IMG/VR virus record: IMGVR_UViG_3300013094_000325
Coordinates: 1-21,459 of that record
Length of the DNA stretch: 21,459 nucleotides
Source of the DNA: a virus
Reading direction: 5' to 3' (one strand)
The position numbers and the translations under genes are program-made. The notes below the pieces were generated by a model. That model did no database searches and was not told where the DNA came from. It saw nothing but the letters and a program-made list of their open reading frames with translations. Shown one piece after another: positions 1 to 7,253 of the stretch. Numbering within the stretch: the first letter of the stretch is position 1; every line of letters starts with the position of its first letter.

Positions 1-566
1 AATCAAAATTCCAAAAATTGTACGAGGACGCAATCAATGCTGGTCCTTTCCAAAATGTAAATGAAGAAGAAGAAGCAATGACTCCAGTAGAGCCAGCAGC
101 TGATGCAGGCGCTGAAGAAATCGATGCTGAACCTGAAGTAGGCGGCGAAGAAGAGTGCTGCACTCATGAAGAAGCAATCGAGATGGTTGAAAAACTTCTA
201 CAGTTCCTCAAAAAGGACACAGCTTATGATAAAGCTCATGGTGATTTAGGCGACGAAGATCAAGCTTTCACACATGGTGGCGAAGAAGACGGTGAAGAAT
301 CCCCAATCGCTGAAGATGTTGAAGCAGAAGATATGGGACATACATTAGTTAATGCAAAGTCTGAAGAACTTAAAGACGGTCACAAGATTCATAAAGTTGG
401 TTCCTTAAAACAAAAAGGAAAAGCTTCATTTGAAGGCGGTCCTAAAGGTCAAGACGGTGCAGTAGCAAAAGCTCCTGAATCTTCACACCTTAAAGACGGT
501 CACAAGCTTCACACAGCTGGCGACTTAAAGGTTGACAAAGGTCAGAGCAACGCTTTCGAGCAATAA
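1..566 (+). CDS. Acidic phage protein with duplicated C-terminal motif (5'-truncated by window edge)
   Basis: The frame is open to the left edge (codons read from base 3), so the N-terminus is cut off. The TTG at 18 is an internal Leu codon and not the start; the visible protein begins SKFQKLYEDAINAG. The codon before S ends in AA, so the true start lies at least two codons further left. 187 residues are visible. The middle is very acidic (runs of E and D, about residues 20-110). The C-terminal half carries a duplicated motif, LKDGHKIHKVGSLK and LKDGHKLHTAGDLK, each followed by a K/G-rich stretch and a Phe-Glu pair. There are no membrane segments and no recognised catalytic motif. An amphipathic N-terminus containing L-Y-E followed by an acidic body recalls T4 prohead-core or internal proteins cut by the gp21 protease at (L/I)-x-E, but this is inference only. 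The gene ends at a strong terminator, so it closes a + strand unit entering from the left. Function unknown. Confidence 0.75.
   Translation, partial: SKFQKLYEDAINAGPFQNVNEEEEAMTPVEPAADAGAEEIDAEPEVGGEEECCTHEEAIEMVEKLLQFLKKDTAYDKAHGDLGDEDQAFTHGGEEDGEESPIAEDVEAEDMGHTLVNAKSEELKDGHKIHKVGSLKQKGKASFEGGPKGQDGAVAKAPESSHLKDGHKLHTAGDLKVDKGQSNAFEQ
369..506 (+). repeat. Two direct copies of an 18-nt coding repeat
   Basis: The 18 bases CTTAAAGACGGTCACAAG occur at 369-386 and again at 489-506, exactly 120 nt (40 codons) apart and in the same reading frame, encoding LKDGHK twice. The surrounding residues are similar but diverged. This is the conserved core of a protein-level duplication and not a mobile repeat. 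Confidence 0.8.
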
Positions 567-588
567 TATTTCTGGCATAGACACTTCA

Positions 589-615
589 AAGCCCTTAGCA
601 ATAAGGGCTTTTTTT
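589..615 (+). terminator. Rho-independent terminator after the acidic protein
   Basis: A perfect 9-bp stem (AAGCCCTTA / TAAGGGCTT) encloses a GCAA tetraloop and is followed by an unbroken T run through 615. It lies 22 nt after the stop of the left-hand gene and touches the stop codon of the convergent terminase gene. Read on the minus strand the stem is followed only by a short T-poor tail, so termination there should be weaker. Confidence 0.9.
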
Positions 616-2392
616 ATGGGCTGTAGAAACGAGTGCCTATCATACCAGCAGCTGGACTACCATGAGGCAATCTCCAGCCCTGAGCAAACAAATCATCTAA
701 ATCACTATTACCAGTGCTCTTTGGATTAGAAAATATAACAGGGGTATGTGGTGTAATATTGTTATTATCATCCTTACTACCCGGACGTCTATACATTTCA
801 GATGGTTTTGGGAAGCTTACTACAAATGGGTCCCAGTTATTAGGTAACATCTTTAACGGTTTACCATTAGCATCTTGCTGGGTTACTTCATAAAACTGTT
901 CGACTACTTTAGGTTCTAGTATAAACATTGCCCATATAAGAGCTTCTACCCTATCATCTAGGTACTTGTCTGATTGTTTCTTCCATACGCCGTTATCTTG
1001 ACGTATATATGTTTTGAACTCCTCTATAGTTGGTTTGTCATATATTTTAAGGCATCTTAACACGTTCATCCAGTATCTAAAGTTAGACATGGAGTTAAAC
1101 TTACTATTAGTATGAGCATACACACCTAAACGGTTATCCTTCTCTACTTTTTCAGTGAATGTACCCATACTTGGAGTGTACTTTACTATATTAGGATACT
1201 GATGGGTATTAACTAAAGCATCTATAACTGATGCACCGCAGTTATTACGTTCTATTAGTAATGGAGGATTACCCCATTGACCGGCTATTTCAAATAACTT
1301 CCCAGCAAAGTTAAAAGGGTCTAGTTTATTATTAGCGTACGTAGCGACTTGTTCTATGTTAGTTAAATCTGTTACATCCACTATTTGTATAACTGAGTTA
1401 GCTCTACCAATACCCTCTCCGACGTCAACCCCTATACTATAGAAATGTCCATCAATATGATCCTTGTATATTTTAAATGTACCGTCATCATCTACAAGAA
1501 TAGGTTCGGGTGCATTGGTTATTAGCTCATCTAGCTGATCCTTATCAAATAAGTTTTCACCAGCCGCTCTAAACTCATTACCATACTCTTGGTTAAAAGC
1601 CTCCACTGAACCTAATGCTCTAGCAGTCATTTCTTTCCATGCTTCATCTCTACCAGGCACCTCCCACCAGTCTACTCTCTCACTGTGCCAACCGTTTTTT
1701 CCAGCTACAGCATCTGTGTATGTATTAAAAAATAAGTTGCCCACACCATTAGGTGTTGATAGCATAAATATTTTTGACTTTTTAGAAGACGAAATAACCG
1801 GAAATACTGATTCCCAGAAATCGTCCATAAACTCAGGCGGAATAAATGCAGCTTCGTCAATGAGTAGACAGTTAATGGACTCACCTCTGGCAGCATCAGA
1901 CGTTGTAGTGCTAATACCAATAGAGCTACCATTAGCTAGTACTAAACCTGTTTTAGCGTACTCTATTACACCAGGCTTCATATAGTTGGGTAACATTTCA
2001 TATGCTAACCTAATACGTTTAAAAATGTTAATAGCTGTTGTTTCTTTATTTGCAATTAACAGTACTCGAAAGTCATCATGAAAGCAAACCATCCACAATG
2101 CAAATATAGTTAAGATAGTCGTTTTACCGATCTGTCTAGAAGCCAATACAACGTTAAATCTGTTTTCTACCAGTGCTTTTAATATGCGCTTTTGATAGGG
2201 ATAAAGCTTAATCGGTTGCTTGCCTTCGTCTAGATTAACAATGTAAAAGAAACGAGCAAAATGTAATATAGACTTGCGTGCACGCTCTAAGTCTTCCACC
2301 ATTTCTGGTGTCCATTCAAAGTTGGTTTCCGGAACAGGTAAGTTCTTATTACCTAAGTAAAATGATACCTGATCTTTTTTAGCTTTTGCCAT
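614..2392 (-). CDS. Terminase large subunit (T4 gp17-like packaging ATPase/nuclease)
   Basis: This 592-aa protein would be the motor that pumps DNA into the prohead and cuts the concatemer. The N-terminal ATPase shows a Q-like motif YPYQKRIL (64-71), Walker A SRQIGKTT (85-92, nearly identical to the T4 gp17 form), Walker B LLIDEAAF with D179-E180, and the coupling motif LSTPNG (211-216). The C-terminal RNase-H-fold nuclease shows the expected acidic residues: D323 in GVDVGEG, E381 in LLIERN, and D479/D480 in YLDDRVEALIWA. Length matches gp17 (about 610 aa). The ATG start fits the sequence beginning MAKAKKDQ and is preceded on its own strand by TAAGTA with a 6-nt spacer and no Shine-Dalgarno. 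The gene is alone on the minus strand, unlike T4, where gene 17 is co-oriented with 18 and 19. No small terminase subunit is visible in the window. Confidence 0.96.
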   Translation of the reverse strand: MAKAKKDQVSFYLGNKNLPVPETNFEWTPEMVEDLERARKSILHFARFFYIVNLDEGKQPIKLYPYQKRILKALVENRFNVVLASRQIGKTTILTIFALWMVCFHDDFRVLLIANKETTAINIFKRIRLAYEMLPNYMKPGVIEYAKTGLVLANGSSIGISTTTSDAARGESINCLLIDEAAFIPPEFMDDFWESVFPVISSSKKSKIFMLSTPNGVGNLFFNTYTDAVAGKNGWHSERVDWWEVPGRDEAWKEMTARALGSVEAFNQEYGNEFRAAGENLFDKDQLDELITNAPEPILVDDDGTFKIYKDHIDGHFYSIGVDVGEGIGRANSVIQIVDVTDLTNIEQVATYANNKLDPFNFAGKLFEIAGQWGNPPLLIERNNCGASVIDALVNTHQYPNIVKYTPSMGTFTEKVEKDNRLGVYAHTNSKFNSMSNFRYWMNVLRCLKIYDKPTIEEFKTYIRQDNGVWKKQSDKYLDDRVEALIWAMFILEPKVVEQFYEVTQQDANGKPLKMLPNNWDPFVVSFPKPSEMYRRPGSKDDNNNITPHTPVIFSNPKSTGNSDLDDLFAQGWRLPHGSPAAGMIGTRFYSP

Positions 2393-2398
2393 TACACA

Positions 2399-2404
2399 TA
2401 CTTA
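2399..2404 (-). promoter_or_regulatory. Late-promoter-like motif of the terminase gene
   Basis: On the minus strand the sequence reads AGTAAGTA, then 6 nt, then the terminase ATG. It is the same element found before the tail genes on the other strand, which shows that the motif follows gene starts and not strand. It shares a 46-bp divergent gap with the motif of the gene at 2439. Confidence 0.6.
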
Positions 2405-2429
2405 CTATGGATATTTCAAAATATACGTA

Positions 2430-2435
2430 TAAGTC
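2430..2435 (+). promoter_or_regulatory. Late-promoter-like motif, variant TATAAGTC
   Basis: TATAAGTC lies 3 nt before the first ATG and 6 nt before the second ATG of the downstream gene. The 5-6 nt spacing seen elsewhere favours the second ATG (2442) as the start. The last base differs from the usual TAAGTA. Confidence 0.45.
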
Positions 2436-2438
2436 TAT

Positions 2439-3116
2439 ATGATGAATAGTTTAACTCTTACTGACAACAAGTTTAATGCGGATAACTACTGGACAAAATC
2501 TTTAAGAGCGTTTGTAGAGTTTCCTACAGCGGGTGGGCAGGTGGTTTACCCCGGTCCTGAGCTTTTAGAGTTATTTGATCAAGAAGGATATGTTATGACT
2601 GATTTAGAAGTTTCTTATGCAGAAGAAGCTAAAGTAACGTTGGATGAACACTATAGAACGCAAAACTGTATTAGAAGACCTTGGTTTAAACAAGAGGAAC
2701 TAGTGTATGAAGGTGCTAACCTTAATCATAGCTTGTTGTTTGAGAGAAGAGGGTTTTCTGGTGCTGCTTTAGAGCAACTATTACCTTGGGCTCAATGGAA
2801 CTCTCAAATATATAAACTTATTAAGTTAAAACCAAAATGGGGTGTAGACTTTTCTGTAGACTATACAGATAAAGAAGGTAACTGTATAGAGGTTATACAT
2901 TATGAACATGATGAGTTTGATTTCGATAAAATTAACGAAAGAAAAGCATTATTAGAACCTTTATTCTTAAACACAGACTGGAATGACTTTGCTAAGCAAA
3001 TACTAAAACGAAAAGATGAATGGATTAACTTAGATTTATTTGCTCAAGGTGACTGGAAATGCGCTTATATAGGTATTCCAACAGATAGTCAAAAAATGAT
3101 ATCCTGGACGGATTAA
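2439..3116 (+). CDS. Hypothetical protein, 225 aa
   Basis: I do not recognise this protein. It is soluble, acidic and rich in aromatic residues, with no signal peptide or membrane segment. Notable stretches are WGVDFSVDYTDKEG (about 134-147) and a following HYEHDEFDFDKINERK, with D/E and H clusters of the kind seen in metal-binding or enzyme-like folds, but no named catalytic signature. Two ATG codons stand in tandem (2439 and 2442); spacing from the upstream TATAAGTC motif favours the second. It is divergent from the terminase and separated by 39 nt from the nucleotidyltransferase. The position suggests a late or virion-assembly role, but this is weak inference. Confidence 0.8.
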   Translation: MMNSLTLTDNKFNADNYWTKSLRAFVEFPTAGGQVVYPGPELLELFDQEGYVMTDLEVSYAEEAKVTLDEHYRTQNCIRRPWFKQEELVYEGANLNHSLLFERRGFSGAALEQLLPWAQWNSQIYKLIKLKPKWGVDFSVDYTDKEGNCIEVIHYEHDEFDFDKINERKALLEPLFLNTDWNDFAKQILKRKDEWINLDLFAQGDWKCAYIGIPTDSQKMISWTD

Positions 3117-3136
3117 AGTTTCAAATAGACTGGTAT

Positions 3137-3154
3137 TATGTAAATATTTGCATA
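3137..3154 (+). promoter_or_regulatory. Near-palindrome containing a TAAATA promoter-like motif
   Basis: The 18 bases TATGTAAATATTTGCATA are an inverted repeat with a single mismatched pair, lying just before the nucleotidyltransferase ATG at 3156. TAAATA (3141-3146) sits inside it, with a 9-nt spacer to the ATG, longer than the usual 5. It could be an operator over a late-type promoter, or a chance AT-rich dyad. Confidence 0.4.
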
Positions 3155-3155
3155 C

Positions 3156-4217
3156 ATGTTACCGGCTGCTAATAAACTAACTTTTGAATACCATGATAAG
3201 CTTAACCCAGAAATATGGGAGCATGGTAAGCTTAGACCTGAAGTAAAGGAAAAGCTATTAGAAGTTGCAGAAGCGTTTTTAGAGTTTATTGAAATAGATG
3301 TAGATGTTGAAGATATACTGTTTACAGGTTCTTTAGCTAACTACAACTACACACCTTATAGTGATATTGATCTACACATATTAACAGATTATAAGGATTA
3401 TGACGTAGACACGAATCTACTTAAAGATTATTTTAAAGCTAAAAAGACGGTTTGGAATAGCTCTCATACTATAAAGATTAAGAGCTACGACGTTGAAGCA
3501 TATGTACAAGATAAAAATGAAAAACATTATGCTACTGGTATATACTCTATAAAGAATGATAGCTGGTTGGTAGCACCAAGTAAAGTTAAGCCTATCAATA
3601 AAGAAGAGGTAGCTGCTAAAGTAGCTGCAATGCGTGCTACTATTGAACATGCTTTAAGTAATGATTGTGATTTAGAGTGCGCAGAAACAGCTAAAGAAAA
3701 GATACTAAAGACACGTGCAGCTGGTTTAGAGAGAGCTGGTGAGTTCTCAGTGGAAAACCTAGCGTTTAAAGAGTTAAGACGCGCCGGGGATATAGACAGA
3801 CTTATAAAGGGTGTGTTGGCTAAAAAAGATAGTGAGCTATCCTTAAAGCACGAAACGTTTAAAATGTTCAGTAATATGTTCGGTATAGAGAAGGGTGGAA
3901 AGGGTAGTAGAGGTCGTAGAGATCAAGGTATGACAGCCGGTGCTTCAAAGTTAACTAAAACTGATACTAAAAACGTTAACATCGTGGCAGCTGTACATAG
4001 AGAGATGGAAACCCCTTTTCACGAGATTGAAAACTTAAAGAAAAAAGAAAAAGGTAAAACATATCTCACCCCTCAAATAGCTAGCAGTATTGCACGTTGG
4101 TATAATATGAACTTTGAAAAGGTATTAACTGAACCACGTGGTTTAAGTACTTCAGGTATTGTGCTTGGTTATGATCCTTCGGTAAAAAAATACTATCTAC
4201 ATAAAGGTAAAAAATAA
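3156..4217 (+). CDS. Nucleotidyltransferase-fold protein (DNA polymerase beta superfamily)
   Basis: 353 aa. Residues 54-76 contain the superfamily signature: strand ILFTGSLAN, then SDIDLHIL, giving G58-S59 and the metal-binding D70-x-D72. The probable third carboxylate is in strand KSYDVEAYVQ (D112 or E114). Members of this fold transfer nucleotides to RNA, proteins or small molecules; the substrate cannot be read here. Residues about 150-260 are helical and lysine-rich, and the C-terminal part (about 268-353) is a separate segment ending in a basic tail. No antitoxin-like partner adjoins it, so a toxin-antitoxin reading is unsupported. Its stop codon overlaps the next ATG by one base (TAATG), so it is translationally linked to a tube-fold-like tail protein and probably made late. 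The role in virion production is unknown. Confidence 0.8.
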   Translation: MLPAANKLTFEYHDKLNPEIWEHGKLRPEVKEKLLEVAEAFLEFIEIDVDVEDILFTGSLANYNYTPYSDIDLHILTDYKDYDVDTNLLKDYFKAKKTVWNSSHTIKIKSYDVEAYVQDKNEKHYATGIYSIKNDSWLVAPSKVKPINKEEVAAKVAAMRATIEHALSNDCDLECAETAKEKILKTRAAGLERAGEFSVENLAFKELRRAGDIDRLIKGVLAKKDSELSLKHETFKMFSNMFGIEKGGKGSRGRRDQGMTAGASKLTKTDTKNVNIVAAVHREMETPFHEIENLKKKEKGKTYLTPQIASSIARWYNMNFEKVLTEPRGLSTSGIVLGYDPSVKKYYLHKGKK

Positions 4218-4825
4218 TGAGCGATCAAATTACACAACAGGCAGTTCTTAATAAAAGTAGAAAAGATAAATTTAGGTTAATACTAGATTTACCTGATGCT
4301 CTTAAAGGTATTAACGTTACTGATCAAAGTGCTCGAGATAACGAAAACGTTATTCTTAGCTCATTACAATACTCAGTTTATGGTACTGTTGTACCGGTTA
4401 CTACTATAAACCCGACAGTTTTACCGTTTGCTGGTCAGACTTTAAATGTTACATCTGGTAAAAGAGAGAAGTATGAAGATATAACAGTGAACTTTACTGT
4501 TGATAACGGCTTTAATAACTGGTGGGTGCTTTGGAAGTGGTTGGATTATATAAACAGTGCAACAACTGGCTTATTAGATCCGAATAACCTCACCACTCTA
4601 CCTTCTAGCCCAGAACTGTACTCAGGTACTGCAAACTTACAACCTTATCAAACCAATATTACTGTTTACGGGTTAGATGAATACAATAATAACAAAATCC
4701 GTTTTAACTATAGCAAAGCTTTTATTACTAATCTGACAGGAATAACGTACAACTATAGAGACGCAGAGCAAATGGAAGCCTCTTTCACCTTCTCATTCAG
4801 TCAGTTTACCTCAGAATTACTTTAA
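4217..4825 (+). CDS. Tail-tube-fold-like virion protein (putative)
   Basis: 202 aa. The protein looks beta-rich, with no membrane segment. Features are an N-terminal strand FRLILDLP, a central YSVYGTVVP, then YEDITVNFTVDNGFNNWWVLWKWL (about 88-111; helix rich in Trp), and a C-terminal strand pattern ending FTFSFSQFTSELL. This strand-helix-strand order, with ITVNFTVDN before an aromatic helix, resembles the gp19/gp54 tube family, but similarity is weaker than for the proteins at 7254-9093. The start overlaps the nucleotidyltransferase stop by one base, with a purine-rich AAAGG about 8 nt upstream, so it uses translational coupling and lacks the TAAGTA element. It lies directly before the sheath gene. 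It could be a tube initiator, tube terminator or neck-side protein. Confidence 0.5.
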   Translation: MSDQITQQAVLNKSRKDKFRLILDLPDALKGINVTDQSARDNENVILSSLQYSVYGTVVPVTTINPTVLPFAGQTLNVTSGKREKYEDITVNFTVDNGFNNWWVLWKWLDYINSATTGLLDPNNLTTLPSSPELYSGTANLQPYQTNITVYGLDEYNNNKIRFNYSKAFITNLTGITYNYRDAEQMEASFTFSFSQFTSELL

Positions 4826-4857
4826 TTCCACGGGTTTTCCTTTCAAAGAAAGCCTAA

Positions 4858-4877
4858 ATAATAGTAAATACTATTAT
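4858..4877 (+). promoter_or_regulatory. Perfect inverted repeat spanning the sheath promoter-like motif and start codon
   Basis: ATAATAGTA (4858-4866) and TACTATTAT (4869-4877) are exact reverse complements separated by AA. The dyad contains the promoter-like TAAATA (4865-4870), which sits 5 nt before the ATG at 4876, and its right arm runs into the start codon. It could be an operator, or an RNA hairpin hiding the start codon in read-through transcripts. Confidence 0.5.
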
Positions 4878-7233
4878 GGCTACTTTACGTCAAATACAAT
4901 CACCTGGGGTACAAATCAACGAAGTCGATCTATCGCAAACATCTACTACGCCAAACGGAACAAGCGTGTTTATGGTAGGGTATGCCGCGCAAGGTCCTGC
5001 TTCAGAAGTCGTAAATCTTACAACTAATCAAGATTTTCAAAATATTTTCGGTACTCCAACAACTGCCGCTGAACGTTATCTTTATTATTCCGTACAACAA
5101 GTTTTTAATGCAGGTACAAACGCACAAGTAAGCGTCGTACGTTTACCTTATGGTGAAAGTTTAGGCGATGGTTATAACTCAAATGTATATAGCGCATTAG
5201 TTTATCCAGTTATTCCCACTAACTACGCTCCATTACCATTAAGTGCTTCTTCATTAGTAGTACTTGCTTCTGCAGCTGGTTCGATTAATGCTTCTATTAA
5301 TGGTTCACCTACAGCATTATCTGCTGCAGTTTCATATTTCTTTGGTGCTCCAACACTTATTGAGTTATCACAACAAGATTACATTTCATTAAAACAGAAC
5401 GGTGTATATTGGTCATCTCACGGTGGCGGTACCTGCCCTGCTATTACAGGCTTAACTAGCTTATCTGCTACTGGTATTGGTATGATCGTTATTAACGAAG
5501 CTCAAACCACTATCAACGAAAAGTTTGAAGGTTATTATCTTAACTTAGCTGATAATACTAACATCAATCCTAATACTGACTTTACTGCAGCTCAAAAACT
5601 ATTCAGTGTTGCACAAGACCTTGGTTTAGGTGTTGCTGCTTCATATGTACCAGTACCAAATAGCCGCTTAACATTTGAGTTAAGTGCAGTATTTACAGAT
5701 CAAACTGGCAGCGTTTCACAAACAGTCGAAAACATTCCTACGTATGACATCTCGACATTCGGTCTAGGTGGTTTCAGTGATTTAGGTATCTTATCGTTGT
5801 TTAAAGTTAAGACTTCGCCTTTCGGTAATAATCCTTTAGCTCTTAACTACACTCTACAAGAAGGGTATGCTGCTTCATTCTATGTAAACCGTACAATACA
5901 AGACGTAAACGGTGGTGCACCTGTAAACGATTTCATGCAGAACGTTGTTAACGATGCATCAACTCAGATTTCAGTATTAATCAACCCACATATTTCAAAC
6001 AACTTAGGTTGGTTAGATTCATCCGGCAATGCTACAAAGTGTGCAAGAGTATTTACAACAGACTTAGCTAACTATATCCTAACTAACTTTAGTAACTTAG
6101 AAGGCTATGCAGCTGGTGATGCTCTATTCCCATTAGGTGTATATGCTCCTTCCTTAAACACTACAGCTAACAAACAAATCGGTGACGTAGCTGGTAAGTT
6201 AGAAACAGTAATAAACACTGTAGCTAATAAAGATCTTTATAACATCGATGTTATTTGCGATGCTGGTCTTTCAACTATTGCTGGTTACGCTGGCGTAAAT
6301 GTAACAGGTATATTTGATGATACATTGTTTAACTCTACTATTACTAATAGTATTAGCGGTTTAACATTATCAAACGGTACATATCAACCAGATGCGGTTG
6401 TTCAGTATTGGTCACAAGTAACTAACCAGTTCGTTGAACTTGCTGGTAGTATTCGTAAGGATTGTATCTTTATATCTGACCCACTACGTGGTATATTTGT
6501 ACAAGGTACAAACTTTAAGACTCTAAACAATAAGAGTCTTAACTTCTCGTCTAACATTTACTGGCCATTAAATAACCTTTATACGCCAATTAATACAAGT
6601 TATGCAGCTGCTTATGCAAACTGGGTATCAATAATCGATCAGTTTACAAATAACCCAGTCTGGATGCCATTCTCAGCATACGCTGCAGCAGCTTATACAA
6701 ATAACGATGCAGTAGCTTATCCTTGGGGTGCACCTGCTGGTTTAACACGTGGTGCTATTACAGGTGTAACAGACATTGCGATTAACCCACAACAAAGCCA
6801 ACGCGATCTGCTTTATAAAGCATCTATTAACCCTGTAGTAAACTTCCCAAATGAAGGTGTTTCTATATACGGTCAAAAGACGTTATTAGCAGTACCAAGT
6901 GCATTTGATCGTATTAACGTACGTCGTTTATTCTTATTCTTAGAAAAATCAGTATTAAATACTTCAAAGTATTTCGTATTTGAACCAAACACAACGTTTA
7001 CACAAAACCGTTTAGTAAGCACTATTAAGCCAGTGTTTGAACTAGCTAAGAATACTCAAGGCATTTACGACTACTTAATCGTATGTAACTCAACTAACAA
7101 TACACCAAGTGTTGTTGATGATAACTCGCTTGTTGTAGACATCTACATTAAGCCAGTACGTACAGCAGAGTTTATCTTAATAAACTTCTATTGCACTAAG
7201 ACATCACAAGACTTCAACGAGTTACTACAATAA
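4876..7233 (+). CDS. Tail sheath protein (T4 gp18-like)
   Basis: 785 aa; forms the contractile outer sheath of the tail. The N-terminus has the sheath hallmark SPGVQINEVDLSQT (9-22), followed by a GTSVFMVGYAAQGP strand and the QDFQNIFGTP motif that begins the conserved sheath core. The C-terminus matches the gp18 end domain very well: YDYLIVCNSTNNTPSVVD, then DIYIKPVRTAEFILINF, closing with DFNELLQ. T4 gp18 is about 659 aa, so the extra 120 or so residues probably sit in the variable surface domains (roughly residues 110-450). Codon use favours CGT and other codons of highly expressed genes, more than in the neighbouring terminase. The start is set by TAAATA plus 5 nt and lies within a dyad; there is no Shine-Dalgarno. 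Confidence 0.95.
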   Translation: MATLRQIQSPGVQINEVDLSQTSTTPNGTSVFMVGYAAQGPASEVVNLTTNQDFQNIFGTPTTAAERYLYYSVQQVFNAGTNAQVSVVRLPYGESLGDGYNSNVYSALVYPVIPTNYAPLPLSASSLVVLASAAGSINASINGSPTALSAAVSYFFGAPTLIELSQQDYISLKQNGVYWSSHGGGTCPAITGLTSLSATGIGMIVINEAQTTINEKFEGYYLNLADNTNINPNTDFTAAQKLFSVAQDLGLGVAASYVPVPNSRLTFELSAVFTDQTGSVSQTVENIPTYDISTFGLGGFSDLGILSLFKVKTSPFGNNPLALNYTLQEGYAASFYVNRTIQDVNGGAPVNDFMQNVVNDASTQISVLINPHISNNLGWLDSSGNATKCARVFTTDLANYILTNFSNLEGYAAGDALFPLGVYAPSLNTTANKQIGDVAGKLETVINTVANKDLYNIDVICDAGLSTIAGYAGVNVTGIFDDTLFNSTITNSISGLTLSNGTYQPDAVVQYWSQVTNQFVELAGSIRKDCIFISDPLRGIFVQGTNFKTLNNKSLNFSSNIYWPLNNLYTPINTSYAAAYANWVSIIDQFTNNPVWMPFSAYAAAAYTNNDAVAYPWGAPAGLTRGAITGVTDIAINPQQSQRDLLYKASINPVVNFPNEGVSIYGQKTLLAVPSAFDRINVRRLFLFLEKSVLNTSKYFVFEPNTTFTQNRLVSTIKPVFELAKNTQGIYDYLIVCNSTNNTPSVVDDNSLVVDIYIKPVRTAEFILINFYCTKTSQDFNELLQ

Positions 7234-7241
7234 CCTTAACA

Positions 7242-7247
7242 TAAGTA
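7242..7247 (+). promoter_or_regulatory. Late-promoter-like motif of the tail tube gene
   Basis: CATAAGTA precedes the tube ATG at 7254 with a 6-nt spacer (TTTAAT). There is no purine-rich ribosome binding site between it and the ATG. The element fills most of the 20-nt gap after the sheath stop codon. Confidence 0.6.
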
Positions 7248-7253
7248 TTTAAT

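Noticed and set aside
18-566. TTG at 18 as the true start of the left-edge gene
   Set aside because: The frame continues upstream to the edge without a stop and codes a sensible SKFQK lead-in, so the gene is truncated and not started here.
532-729. Plus-strand 65-aa open frame across the end of the acidic gene and the terminator
   Set aside because: It runs through the terminator hairpin and the antisense of the terminase C-terminus, with no start signal; a shadow frame.
1716-1985. Plus-strand 89-aa frame antisense to the terminase ATPase
   Set aside because: It lies wholly within the conserved Walker B region of the terminase on the other strand and has no promoter-like motif.
3156-4217. 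Nucleotidyltransferase as the toxin of a MNT/HEPN-like defence pair
   Set aside because: No HEPN-like or small antitoxin partner adjoins it; neighbours are an unknown protein and a tail protein.
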